NCBI GenBank assembly: GCA_019423565.1
Contig: JAHZBE010000002.1
Location: 62,001-126,000 of the forward strand
Reading direction: 5' to 3'
Source: a bacterium
GTDB lineage: Bacteria > Bacillota_I > Bacilli_A > RF39 > UBA660
DNA length: 64,000 nt
Shown: positions 51,654 to 60,634 of the stretch, piece by piece
Layout of the letters: each line of letters opens with the position of its first letter
How positions within the stretch are numbered: the stretch's first letter is position 1
The notes under the pieces: generated by a model
What the model was told of the DNA's origin: nothing
Databases searched by the model: none
What the model saw: only the letters and a program-made list of their open reading frames with translations
Translations under genes and position numbers: made by a program

Positions 51654-54338
51654 TTACTTTATTATTTCATCAAGAATATTTCTTATTTTATCTTCTTCAT
51701 TTGATCCATTTGTTTTTAATCTTACTAGTGGTATACCACATTTTTTTAAAATATTATTCTTTTTTTGATCTCTAATTTTTTGTATTTCTTTATTATGAAA
51801 TTTATAACTATCTACTTCAACTGCTAAAACAGGAGTTTTATCAAATTTATTATATATTAAAAGATCAATATGTGAATTTGTATGAATAAATTTAATTTCT
51901 TCATCATTTAATATTTCCTCATCTTTTACTATTTTTATGAGTGGATAATGATTATTTAATACATCATAAACATTATATTTTTCTTTTTTTAATATTTTCT
52001 TTAACATGTAATATGTAACATTCTCTGAATTAAAATTGAATATTTTAGGGTATTTACCTAAAAATTCTTCTAATTTTGTTTTATTTACTTTATATAAAAG
52101 ATCATAAATAGAATTTATATTACTTTGTATTTCTTCAAAATTATTATAATTTATATATTTTATTAAACTTGATATATTTGAATTATCATTTGACTTATAT
52201 TCATATGGCGTTACTAAATATAATTTATTTACTGCTCTTGATATTGCAACATTAATTGAATTTGGATTATCTAAAAAACTATCTATATCATTTGCGACAG
52301 TACTAAATATTATTAAATCTTTTTCACTACCTTGAAATCCATGTACAGTATCTATTTGAACATTTTTACAATCAATTCTATCAATCAGATATTCTTTCTG
52401 TGGTCTATATGGTGTTACTAAACCAATAGAATCTTTATATATATTTATATTTTCATTTGGAATTAATTCATTTATAATTACATCTGCTTGTCTTTCATTA
52501 TACCAACTTGTATTCTTTTTTCTAGCATGATTACCTTTTACACATTTATATCTTTTAATTGGTGACTCAACAGTATTCTTAGTTAATATTATTAGTTCAT
52601 TATTATAAAACATTTTATTACAAAATTCTATTATTTTAGGATGACACCTATAATGTTCTCTCAATATCGTTATTGGCATATTATCATATATCTTTTTAGT
52701 TAAATCAAGCAAATTATTTTCCGTATAATTATATTTTTTATCTATTTCGTATTTATTAAATATATTATTATATTCATTTACTTTTTTTGAATTCACTATA
52801 TTGGGTAATTGCTTAGAATCACCTACTATAACAACATTTTTAGCGGAAGATAGAGCCAAAAATGCAGATGCTAAATCAACTTGTGAAGATTCATCTATTA
52901 TTATATAATCAAATACATATCCACTAGAGATAGAGTTTAATAATGAATATGTTGTACTTAAAATAATTGGATAATCCTTTATTAATTTATTTGTATTTTT
53001 TACAGTTGTATTATTATATATATTTTTATTATTGTAATTTTCATAAACATAATTTTTAAAATATTTCATTGACAACTTTGTATAATTATCAAATTTATCT
53101 TCTAAATCAAATTTTGAAATAAAATTTTCTTTTTCTTTTATAATTCCATCTAACTCTTTTATCTTTTTTTCATAGTATAACTTTTCTATATTTTCTAATA
53201 TATCCTTTATTTTGTTATTATAAAGTTCTGGATTAAAAAATTTATATTTAATTTGTGATATAACTTGAACTTTTTTATTAAAATATTCTGTCATATTTTC
53301 CTGTTTATTCAAATAAAGAAAAAATTGATGAAGTCTTTCTGTTGATAGATTAGGCAACTTTATTTCTTGTATATTTGATATATTTTTATCATAATGTTCA
53401 TACTCTAGTTTTAATTCATATAGTTCTTGATTAAGTATAGCAATATCATTTTTATACTCTAAATATAAATCAATATCTTTTTTCATTATGTGTAAATCAT
53501 TTATAATTTCTTCTTTTTTTCCATTATCAATATACCAAGAATTAGGATATGGTTTTATTTCAATTTGACTTTCAATAAATTTATCTATATTAGAAACTCT
53601 CCCTAATCTTGCACATAATGAAGATAAACCATTTTTTTCTAATTTTTCATACACATTTTTAGTCGCAGCATTATTATTTGAAACAACTGCAACTGTTTTT
53701 TCATTAAGAATTATATTAGATAACATATTTAATATAGTTTGTGTTTTCCCTGTTCCTGGAGGTCCTTCTATAACACTTATTTTATTAGAAAGTGCATTTT
53801 CAAGTGCTTTTTCTTGACTAGAATTAAAACTAAATGGAAATATAATATTATTATCGCTAAAATCCATATCAGAAATAAATTCTTTTTCCCCTGAAATATA
53901 ATTTTTCAAAACAGATTCTTCACTTATAAAAGTTAATTTTTCATATGCTTTTTTTAATATCTTATCATTTTTACCTCTTAATTCCTCATCATGTTTTATA
54001 TCATCTACAGTAATAGCATTTGATAATTCTTTAAAATAATCAAATATTTGTTTATTCTCTCTAGAGTTCAATAAAGTTTTTTCTATTTTTATATTTTCTT
54101 TTTTATATATTTTACTTGTCCCATTTTCAAAAAATATTTTAATATATTCTTTAAAATCAAGAGCTTTTTTTACATGTGTTAAGGCTCTTGTAGTTACAAA
54201 TCTATCTCCTGTTATATCAATTGGATCCTTATATATTATTAATTTATTTAAATCATAATCATCTATATTTTCAATAACTTTTTTAGTAATATCTTTTTTC
54301 CACGAATCTAAAAACAAATATTTTTCTTCAAAATTCAT
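51654..54338 (-). CDS. SF1 helicase with C-terminal PD-(D/E)XK-like (DUF2726-type) domain
   Basis: An 894-residue AAA_11/AAA_12-type superfamily 1 helicase. Motif I is GPPGTGKTQT near residue 200, motif II IIIDESSQ, motif III VGDSKQLPN, motif V/VI VDTVHGFQGSEKDLIIFST and VAISRAVNKLYLVTP. A coiled coil sits between motifs I and II. The last 120 residues contain HIDLLIYNKFDKTPVLAVEVDSYKF with D and ExD-like acids, then RDQKKNNILKKCGIPLVRL, a vsr/PD-(D/E)XK-like nuclease pattern (DUF2726). Such helicase-nuclease proteins act in repair or in phage defence. Its place beside the T4SS and near an Abi gene is suggestive only. ATG 54338 is preferred; the ORF extends five codons. Confidence 0.85.
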   Translation of the reverse strand: MNFEEKYLFLDSWKKDITKKVIENIDDYDLNKLIIYKDPIDITGDRFVTTRALTHVKKALDFKEYIKIFFENGTSKIYKKENIKIEKTLLNSRENKQIFDYFKELSNAITVDDIKHDEELRGKNDKILKKAYEKLTFISEESVLKNYISGEKEFISDMDFSDNNIIFPFSFNSSQEKALENALSNKISVIEGPPGTGKTQTILNMLSNIILNEKTVAVVSNNNAATKNVYEKLEKNGLSSLCARLGRVSNIDKFIESQIEIKPYPNSWYIDNGKKEEIINDLHIMKKDIDLYLEYKNDIAILNQELYELKLEYEHYDKNISNIQEIKLPNLSTERLHQFFLYLNKQENMTEYFNKKVQVISQIKYKFFNPELYNNKIKDILENIEKLYYEKKIKELDGIIKEKENFISKFDLEDKFDNYTKLSMKYFKNYVYENYNNKNIYNNTTVKNTNKLIKDYPIILSTTYSLLNSISSGYVFDYIIIDESSQVDLASAFLALSSAKNVVIVGDSKQLPNIVNSKKVNEYNNIFNKYEIDKKYNYTENNLLDLTKKIYDNMPITILREHYRCHPKIIEFCNKMFYNNELIILTKNTVESPIKRYKCVKGNHARKKNTSWYNERQADVIINELIPNENINIYKDSIGLVTPYRPQKEYLIDRIDCKNVQIDTVHGFQGSEKDLIIFSTVANDIDSFLDNPNSINVAISRAVNKLYLVTPYEYKSNDNSNISSLIKYINYNNFEEIQSNINSIYDLLYKVNKTKLEEFLGKYPKIFNFNSENVTYYMLKKILKKEKYNVYDVLNNHYPLIKIVKDEEILNDEEIKFIHTNSHIDLLIYNKFDKTPVLAVEVDSYKFHNKEIQKIRDQKKNNILKKCGIPLVRLKTNGSNEEDKIRNILDEIIK

Positions 54339-54404
54339 ATAATCACTTCTCAAACTTAAGCGTATTATATCATTACTTATTTTATTTGTAAAATAAATAA
54401 TAAT

Positions 54405-54433
54405 ATAAAAACCACTTAAAATTTTAAGTAGTT
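54405..54433 (-). terminator. terminator after htrA
   Basis: AACTACTTAA pairs with TTAAGTGGTT (one G-U) followed by TTTTAT on the minus strand, 13 bases past the htrA stop. Confidence 0.8.
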
Positions 54434-54445
54434 TCTATTGTTATT

Positions 54446-55525
54446 CTAATTTTTTTCTATTAACTTCATATCAAGTGTACTTTCTTTTCCATCTCTTATA
54501 TATGTTACTTTAATAGTATCACCTGTTTTATGCTCGTATAAATAATATCTAAGTGTACTAACGTTAGTTACTTTATTATCATCAAATTTAGTTATTACAT
54601 CGCCAACTTTTAATCCTGATTTTTCTGCTGAATAACCATTTTCTAATTTTACTATTACAACACCTGATTTTATATTACTATCTAAATTTATGTTATATCT
54701 ATATAAACTATATTTATTACTTGCTTCTATTACTGATATTCCTATTGATGGTCTTTTTATTTCTTCACCTTTTTCTAGATATGTAACATAATTTTTAACA
54801 TCATTTATTGGTATTGCAAATCCCATACCTTCTATTTCTTCTGTTGCAAGTTTCATAGATGTAATACCTATTACTTCACCAGCCAAATTAACAAGTGGAC
54901 CACCACTATTACCAGGATTTATTGCAGCATCTGTTTGTATTACCTTTGCTATTATGGAATCTGTTTCTATCATTCTATCTTTACCAGATATAATACCTCT
55001 TGTTATAGAACCACTATAATCTGATCCCATAGGACTACCAATTGCTATTACTGTTGATCCTAAATTAATATTATCACTATCGCCTAAAGTAGCAACCTTT
55101 TTAACTTTACTTTTATCTATTGAAAGAACAGCTATATCAGTATATTCATCACTACCAAGTAATTTAACCTCTACTGTTTCATTATCTGATAAAATAACCT
55201 CTATTTTATCTGCAGAATCTATTACATGGTGATTTGTAAGTATGTAACCCTTATTATCATCTACTTTATATACAAATCCTGATCCACTACCTATATTTTG
55301 ATTATTTTTATAGCTTTCTACAGTTACAACAGAATCATATGCTTTATCTATTGAATCTTCTATTGCTGTTTCACTTAATTTTGTTTCATTAACTGTTTTC
55401 TTTTCTGTTATTACTTTTGACTCTACTGGAAAATATTTTAAATATATAATAACTGCAAATACAGCACTAAATATTGTAAATACATAAGCTAAAAAATATT
55501 TAAATAATCTTTTCCTATCTTTCAT
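54446..55525 (-). CDS. htrA: HtrA/DegP-type serine protease
   Basis: A 359-residue membrane-anchored S1C protease. A transmembrane helix lies at 8-28. The catalytic triad is His100 (ILTNHHVID), Asp130 (YTDIAVL) and Ser207 (NPGNSGGPL). One PDZ domain covers about 260-355 (GLKVGDVITKFDDNKV). HtrA degrades misfolded exported proteins at the outer membrane face. It follows the Abi gene by 11 bases and may be cotranscribed. Confidence 0.95.
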   Translation of the reverse strand: MKDRKRLFKYFLAYVFTIFSAVFAVIIYLKYFPVESKVITEKKTVNETKLSETAIEDSIDKAYDSVVTVESYKNNQNIGSGSGFVYKVDDNKGYILTNHHVIDSADKIEVILSDNETVEVKLLGSDEYTDIAVLSIDKSKVKKVATLGDSDNINLGSTVIAIGSPMGSDYSGSITRGIISGKDRMIETDSIIAKVIQTDAAINPGNSGGPLVNLAGEVIGITSMKLATEEIEGMGFAIPINDVKNYVTYLEKGEEIKRPSIGISVIEASNKYSLYRYNINLDSNIKSGVVIVKLENGYSAEKSGLKVGDVITKFDDNKVTNVSTLRYYLYEHKTGDTIKVTYIRDGKESTLDMKLIEKN

Positions 55526-55536
55526 ATTATCATCCT

Positions 55537-56472
55537 CTATTCTATATTTATCAAATCCATATAATTTTCTGGAAAACCTAATGTATCATATATTTTATTA
55601 ATTTTAACTGATTTTATTTGCCATGTTAAATCTTGAAGTTTAAGATTTATTTCATCCATCATATGCATAAATTCATCTTTTGTAAGCATTTGTTTTAATA
55701 TTATTATTAACGCAAATATATCATTTTTTCCTTTTATGTATTCACCAAATTCATCTTGCTTTATTTTTAGTTCATTATGATATTTAGTATTAGAAATATA
55801 TTTTTGTGTTCTATGGTCAAATACTATATCTTCATGTGCACACAAATTTCTATAATTTGCAAGTAATGATAAATATACTTCCATATCTTCCATTTCAATT
55901 CCATAAAGATCTGCAATTTCTTTTTGGTCCTCTGGTTTTAGTATACCATAAAGTTCATTTATTAAACCAAATGACAGCACTTTTACAAGTACCCATAAAG
56001 GAATATAACCATAATTTGTTATATAATGAAGAGTTGCACTATGATTTTGACTATTTACTCTAATTTGCCTTTTCATTTTATTTATTACATCACTAACTCT
56101 TCTTTTATCTTTATTGTCAGTTGTAAAATTTGATTCCTTTAAGTAATTTTTCTCTTTATAACCATATTTAATAGATAACTTATATGATATTATACTTTTA
56201 ATATTATTTTCTATTATTAATAAATTTTTAAATAATATATTTCTAAGTTCTCTATCAAATATAAAAATTGCATATAATTCATCAAAGGTTGCACCTTTTA
56301 CAAATTTCTTTTCTTTTGATGAAACCATTAATACTCTTCTATATCCATTTATAAAAAAGTAATTTTCTTTTAAAAGTATATTTCTTGCTTCTTCTTCATC
56401 GTTTATAGTAAGACCCTTACTTTTAAATATTCCAAGTTGTTCATCAAGAGTTTTAAATTCTTTTTTATTCAT
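55537..56472 (-). CDS. Abi_2-family protein (AbiD/AbiF-like, HEPN)
   Basis: A 311-residue Abi_2 protein. Landmarks are KSKGLTINDEEEARNILLKENYFFINGYR at the start (split over the first 45 residues), FDELYAIFIFDRELRNILF, and LANYRNLCAHEDIVFD with an RxxxxH motif (R-NLCA-H), the HEPN ribonuclease signature. AbiD/AbiF proteins of lactococci abort phage infection. It lies between rpsI and htrA in the chromosome. Many such single-gene Abi proteins may also act as regulated RNases. Confidence 0.88.
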   Translation of the reverse strand: MNKKEFKTLDEQLGIFKSKGLTINDEEEARNILLKENYFFINGYRRVLMVSSKEKKFVKGATFDELYAIFIFDRELRNILFKNLLIIENNIKSIISYKLSIKYGYKEKNYLKESNFTTDNKDKRRVSDVINKMKRQIRVNSQNHSATLHYITNYGYIPLWVLVKVLSFGLINELYGILKPEDQKEIADLYGIEMEDMEVYLSLLANYRNLCAHEDIVFDHRTQKYISNTKYHNELKIKQDEFGEYIKGKNDIFALIIILKQMLTKDEFMHMMDEINLKLQDLTWQIKSVKINKIYDTLGFPENYMDLINIE

Positions 56473-56596
56473 ATTTAAATCACCCTACTATCATAAATTA
56501 TAACATAATTTTTTTTAGACTTAAAGTATTTAAGTTTATTTCTACAACTTAACACTTTTTTCACATATTTTCACATTTTTAGTTATATTTTTTCAC

Positions 56597-56623
56597 AAAA
56601 AAAGAACACATATATATGTGTTC
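56597..56623 (-). terminator. terminator after rpsI
   Basis: GAACACATA/TATGTGTTC stem with a short loop followed by TTTTTTTG on the minus strand. Confidence 0.85.
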
Positions 56624-56638
56624 CTTTCCATTACAATA

Positions 56639-57055
56639 TTAACGTTTACTGAATTGTGGTGCCTTACGTGCTTTCTTAAGACCTGGTTTCTTACGTTCTT
56701 TAATTCTTGAATCTCTTGTAATAAATCCTTTAGCTTTTAATATTCTTCTAAATGAAGTTTCGCTTGATGGATCTGTATTTTTATCATATTCTAATAATGC
56801 TCTTGTAATTCCTAAACGGATTGCTCCTGTTTGTCCTGAGAATCCTCCACCTTTTACTTCTACATCGATATCAAATTTATCTAATGTATTAGTTGCTTCT
56901 AGTGGTTGTTTTAAATCCATAACTAATGTTGGAAATGGTAAATATTCATTAACATCTCTACCATTAATAGTGATATTTCCTTTACCAGATGTCATTCTAA
57001 CCTTTGCTATTGAAGATTTACGATGACCTGTACCATAATAAATTTTATTTGCCAT
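56639..57055 (-). CDS. rpsI: 30S ribosomal protein S9
   Basis: A 138-residue S9 protein: YYGTGHRKSSIAKVRM at the start, GGGFSGQTGAIRLGITRALL in the middle and the basic RDSRIKERKKPGLKKARKAPQFSKR-type tail whose final Arg contacts P-site tRNA. It is the second gene of the rplM-rpsI operon, 11 bases after rplM. Confidence 0.97.
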   Translation of the reverse strand: MANKIYYGTGHRKSSIAKVRMTSGKGNITINGRDVNEYLPFPTLVMDLKQPLEATNTLDKFDIDVEVKGGGFSGQTGAIRLGITRALLEYDKNTDPSSETSFRRILKAKGFITRDSRIKERKKPGLKKARKAPQFSKR

Positions 57056-57066
57056 AATTTTCCTCC

Positions 57067-57498
57067 TTAGTCTACTTTCATTTCTTTTGGTTGTTGAGCA
57101 ATATGTTTATGTTCGTTTCCTCTATAAACAAATAATTTTTTACCCATTTTACGACCAAGTCTATTATGAGGAAGCATTCCCTTAATAGCTCTTTCCATCA
57201 TTTCTTCAGGATATTGTTCAAGCATTACTTTAGCTGTTCTTTCTCTTAATCCACCAGTGTAGCCACTGTGATTATAATACATTTTTTGATCAAGTTTATT
57301 TCCTGTAAGTTTAACCTTATCCGCATTGATTACTATTACATAATCTCCACAATCAACATTAGGTGTATATATTGCTTTGTGTTTTCCACGTAATACATTA
57401 GCAGCTTTTGTTGCAACTCTACCTAAACTGATACCTGTTGCATCAATAACATACCAATCACGTTTGATTTCGGCTGGTTTTGCCATAAATGTTTTCAT
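57067..57498 (-). CDS. rplM: 50S ribosomal protein L13
   Basis: A 143-residue L13 protein with RDWYVIDATGISLGRVATKAA, the YTPNVDCGDYVIVINADKV segment and MLPHNRLGRKMGKKLFVYRG. It is preceded by a structured leader (57519-57553) and a strong promoter (57578-57606), so expression of rplM-rpsI is probably controlled by L13 binding its leader. The ribosome binding site is AAAGGG. Confidence 0.97.
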   Translation of the reverse strand: MKTFMAKPAEIKRDWYVIDATGISLGRVATKAANVLRGKHKAIYTPNVDCGDYVIVINADKVKLTGNKLDQKMYYNHSGYTGGLRERTAKVMLEQYPEEMMERAIKGMLPHNRLGRKMGKKLFVYRGNEHKHIAQQPKEMKVD

Positions 57499-57518
57499 AA
57501 ATTTCTTCCCTTTCTCTC

Positions 57519-57553
57519 ATAGATTAACCTCCCACAGTCAATCTATATGTGGG
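57519..57553 (-). promoter_or_regulatory. L13 (rplM) leader with interleaved stems
   Basis: On the minus strand CCCACA pairs with TGTGGG, and ATAGATT (in the loop of the first stem) pairs with AATCTAT downstream. The two stems interleave to form a pseudoknot just before the rplM ribosome binding site. The sequence and location match the L13 leader of Bacillota, used for autoregulation. Confidence 0.8.
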
Positions 57554-57577
57554 GTTTTTATAAATGTACCAATTAAG

Positions 57578-57606
57578 ATTGTACTAGAATTTATATATAA
57601 AGTCAA
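57578..57606 (-). promoter_or_regulatory. promoter of rplM-rpsI
   Basis: TTGACT (57601-57606) and TACAAT (57578-57583) with a 17-base spacer on the minus strand, upstream of the L13 leader. Confidence 0.8.
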
Positions 57607-57633
57607 TAAAGTAAAATTAAAATTTTAATATTT

Positions 57634-57664
57634 TTCAAAAAAAATTACAAGTTTCCTTGTAATT
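57634..57664 (-). terminator. terminator after cdaR
   Basis: AATTACAAG/CTTGTAATT stem with a 4-base loop and a T run on the minus strand, overlapping the cdaR stop codon. Confidence 0.85.
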
Positions 57665-58998
57665 TATTGTTTTTCTGCTATTTTAATTACTGTTTCAGTA
57701 ACTTTAGGAGAATATATTACTCTCGAGTCATTTCCAGTAGCAGTAATTTTAACTTTTTGTTCTCCTACGCCTAAATTATCTAAGTCAACATAAGCTTCAA
57801 CATCAGTTGCAGATATATTTTTAATTATTGATTCAACACCTCTTAAAATTACAGTTACTTCTGTAGAACTTTCACTTGTTGCTTGTACTGTATAATTTGA
57901 ACCAAGATTTATATATCTTAATTTAACACCAGATAATTCTGTAGTTGCTTCATCATCAAGTTCAACTTTTGCTGTTACAACTTTTTCAGATATTTCTCTA
58001 ATACCCGATGGTTTCTTTATTGTTACAGTATAATCTTTATTTGATTTTAAATTATTAACATCTATTTTTACCTTAATACTATTTGTATTATCAAGTACTT
58101 TAGAGCTACCATAAATTGTAACTTTTTGAACAGTTGAAGTGATACTTTTTATAGCTTTACCGAATACAACATTTCCATCTGGAACTATTTCAAGTGGTAC
58201 TGTTTTACTTGGAGATTCGATTTCGATAGTTGCATTTACCTTTGATGGAACCATTTCAACATCAACTTTAGCACCATTTTCATCATAAGCAATTAAAGGA
58301 ATATCTTTTAAAATATTTGTTCCTGCAGTAGGAGCTGCCATTTTACTGACATTAATAAGTGCTTTAATTTTTGACACCTTAGCAATATTCTCTTCAGTTC
58401 CCTTTATAATAACATCATCTGAATCCAATTTAGTGCTATTAATTGCAAGTTTAGAATCTAATTTATTTAAGTTAACTACATCTGATTCTATACTACGAGT
58501 TTCTGATTTTTTAGGACTTACAACAACTGTTACCTCTGATGGATCAAGTTTATATTCAACAGATGTTATTGATTGTTTATATTTTAAATTTACTTTATGA
58601 ACACCTGGTTTTAAATCACTTAAATCAACAGTTACATCTTGTGTTGGAAGCTGTTTAGCTAAATAAAGATTTGCTTTTGTACCAATTAATGTTATATCAA
58701 CTTTTTTTGGTAATCCTTCTATAACGTACTCTTCATCATTATATGTCGCAGTAAGTGGTATATCATACAAAACCTCGGCATTTGTTTCAAGTAATGTAGT
58801 ATTTTTATTATCTATAACTATAAATACAATTATCGCAAATACCAAAGATAAAATAATAATACTACTTTTTTTAGTTAATGCCCTTTCAAGTGGTTTGTCT
58901 GTCATTTTTATTTTATCACCAATTGAAACAAAAAACTTTGTTATAGGAACTATTATTTTTTTATCTATTAATCTAAAAAATCTCTTAATTAATCTCAT
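57664..58998 (-). CDS. cdaR: CdaR (YbbR-domain regulator of CdaA)
   Basis: A 444-residue protein with one transmembrane helix (about 45-65) and four YbbR-type beta-rich repeats outside the membrane; recurrent VxVxL/VDLSDLKPGVHKV and VDLDNLGVGEQKVKI-like segments mark the repeats. CdaR binds the membrane diadenylate cyclase CdaA and tunes c-di-AMP synthesis. It overlaps cdaA by 14 bases. In other Bacillota glmM follows; here the next genes are rplM-rpsI. Confidence 0.92.
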   Translation of the reverse strand: MRLIKRFFRLIDKKIIVPITKFFVSIGDKIKMTDKPLERALTKKSSIIILSLVFAIIVFIVIDNKNTTLLETNAEVLYDIPLTATYNDEEYVIEGLPKKVDITLIGTKANLYLAKQLPTQDVTVDLSDLKPGVHKVNLKYKQSITSVEYKLDPSEVTVVVSPKKSETRSIESDVVNLNKLDSKLAINSTKLDSDDVIIKGTEENIAKVSKIKALINVSKMAAPTAGTNILKDIPLIAYDENGAKVDVEMVPSKVNATIEIESPSKTVPLEIVPDGNVVFGKAIKSITSTVQKVTIYGSSKVLDNTNSIKVKIDVNNLKSNKDYTVTIKKPSGIREISEKVVTAKVELDDEATTELSGVKLRYINLGSNYTVQATSESSTEVTVILRGVESIIKNISATDVEAYVDLDNLGVGEQKVKITATGNDSRVIYSPKVTETVIKIAEKQ

Positions 58999-59803
58999 CT
59001 ATGTCATCCTCCTCTTCACTTTCAACAACAAAAGAATCAGATTTTGGCATCAATTCATCTAATATCATAATTTTTAGTTCATCTACAGATAGGTTATAAT
59101 TTAATTTCCCACCAACGGCTAATGAAACTCTACCTGTTTCCTCTGAAACTATTATTGCAAGGCAATCAGATTCCTCTGATATTCCTATAGCAGCTCTATG
59201 ACGAGTACCTAATCTTTTACTAAATTTCATATCAACTGTCGTTGGAAATACTGCTCCAGCACAAGATATTTTATCACCTTGAATTATTACACCACCATCA
59301 TGAAGTGGATTATCTGGGAAAAATATTGCGTCTAACAATTCATTTGAAATTTCTGCGTATAATTTTTTACTTCTTTCTATATATTCAGACAATGATGTAT
59401 CTCTTTCAATAACAATTAATGCACCAATTCTATTTTTTCTTAAATAATCAATAGATAATCCAATTTCTGATACAATTTTTTCTCTTTCAGTCATTGATAA
59501 AATTTTATGTCTGCCAAGTAAATGTGTTTTACCAAGTTGTTCAAGAACATTTCTAATTTCTGGTTGAAATATTATTATTACCGCAATTGGTCCCCAAGAA
59601 ATTATATATTCAAATAATAATCCAACGGTCGTTAAACCAAATACATCACTTACAACTTTTATTATAAATATAGCTAAAATTCCCTTAAATAAAAGTGAAA
59701 ATTTAACATTTTTTCTAACGTTTTTTAAAATATAATAAAATATAATCCATACAAGGCAAATATCTATTACTTTTTTTAATATTGTTACAAAATCTAAATT
59801 CAT
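58985..59803 (-). CDS. cdaA: diadenylate cyclase CdaA
   Basis: A 272-residue protein with three transmembrane segments in the first 85 residues, then a DAC domain with LHDGGVIIQGD (the DGA-type loop) and RLGTRHRAAIGISEESD (RHR motif). The enzyme joins two ATP into c-di-AMP, an essential second messenger that controls potassium and osmolyte transport in Bacillota. ATG 59803 is preferred over GTG 59809 because AGAGGTG is the ribosome binding site. It is cotranscribed with cdaR. Confidence 0.95.
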   Translation of the reverse strand: MNLDFVTILKKVIDICLVWIIFYYILKNVRKNVKFSLLFKGILAIFIIKVVSDVFGLTTVGLLFEYIISWGPIAVIIIFQPEIRNVLEQLGKTHLLGRHKILSMTEREKIVSEIGLSIDYLRKNRIGALIVIERDTSLSEYIERSKKLYAEISNELLDAIFFPDNPLHDGGVIIQGDKISCAGAVFPTTVDMKFSKRLGTRHRAAIGISEESDCLAIIVSEETGRVSLAVGGKLNYNLSVDELKIMILDELMPKSDSFVVESEEEDDIDEIN

Positions 59804-59876
59804 AAACACCTCTTAATATATAGTTACTGCAAGAGAGATATTGCAATATATAACTATTATTTTTTATTTCTCTCAT

Positions 59877-60578
59877 TTATGACATTGCATTATTTTTCTT
59901 ATTCTTAATATATATAAATAAAATAAATAATCCAATAATTACTATCGTTGAAATTAAAATTATAATTCCATAATTTATATTGTATGTTTTTTTATTAATA
60001 TTAACATTCAAACTATCCACTTTAGTTTGATTTTTATAGGAAAATTTTATAGTTTTATAAGTATCTGATTTTTTTATTTTCCATATATAAGTATTCTTAT
60101 TAACTTCATCAGCATTAGAATCAATAACTTTAAATGGTATTTTTATATATACAGTTATATCATCATAAAGCAAATTATAATTACCACTGTTTGATAACAA
60201 TTCACTTTGAGTAGCTTCAAAATAAACATTGTTACCATCTTTAGTTACATTCACATTTTTAAATACATCACTACGGAAATTAGATGCATATTCATTTATA
60301 TCACTATATGATGTAGTTACAGTAGAATATGTCGTATCATTTTTTTCTCTAGTTATTATGCTATAATTTATTCCTTCTAATTTATATATATTATATAGAT
60401 ATGAAACAGCTTGATCACCTTTCATTCTAGTATATGCTTCCATTCTTTTTGTTTTTTCAGATGCAACTACTTTTTCACTTACAGTCATATCCTCGTTAAG
60501 TGTAAGATTATAATTAACACTACATCCGGAAATAATAAAAAGTATAAAAAGCAAAGCAATTTTTTTTATATTTTTCAT
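59877..60578 (-). CDS. lipoprotein with C-terminal membrane anchor
   Basis: A 233-residue product with lipobox ISGC (Cys19) and a C-terminal transmembrane helix (YGIIILISTIVIIGLFILFIYI in two parts) followed by a basic tail. The domain between is of the LppM/DUF3153-like kind, with VNYNLTLNEDMTVSEKVVAS at the start, a pattern of membrane-proximal lipoproteins. Double anchoring is unusual but seen in this group. Function unknown. It may be in one transcript with the acidic protein upstream. Confidence 0.7.
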   Translation of the reverse strand: MKNIKKIALLFILFIISGCSVNYNLTLNEDMTVSEKVVASEKTKRMEAYTRMKGDQAVSYLYNIYKLEGINYSIITREKNDTTYSTVTTSYSDINEYASNFRSDVFKNVNVTKDGNNVYFEATQSELLSNSGNYNLLYDDITVYIKIPFKVIDSNADEVNKNTYIWKIKKSDTYKTIKFSYKNQTKVDSLNVNINKKTYNINYGIIILISTIVIIGLFILFIYIKNKKNNAMS

Positions 60579-60607
60579 AGTTCACATCCAATCCAACTAG
60601 AAAGTTA

Positions 60608-60634
60608 CAAAATAAAAAGGCATAAATCCTTTTT
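60608..60634 (-). terminator. terminator after the acidic membrane protein
   Basis: AAAAAGG/CCTTTTT stem with a 7-base loop followed by ATTTT on the minus strand; it overlaps the stop codon. Confidence 0.65.

Noticed and set aside
59820..59857. Hairpin between the 233-residue lipoprotein gene and cdaA as a minus-strand terminator
   Set aside because: The T run follows it on the plus strand only, where there is no gene to terminate; no T run follows on the minus strand.
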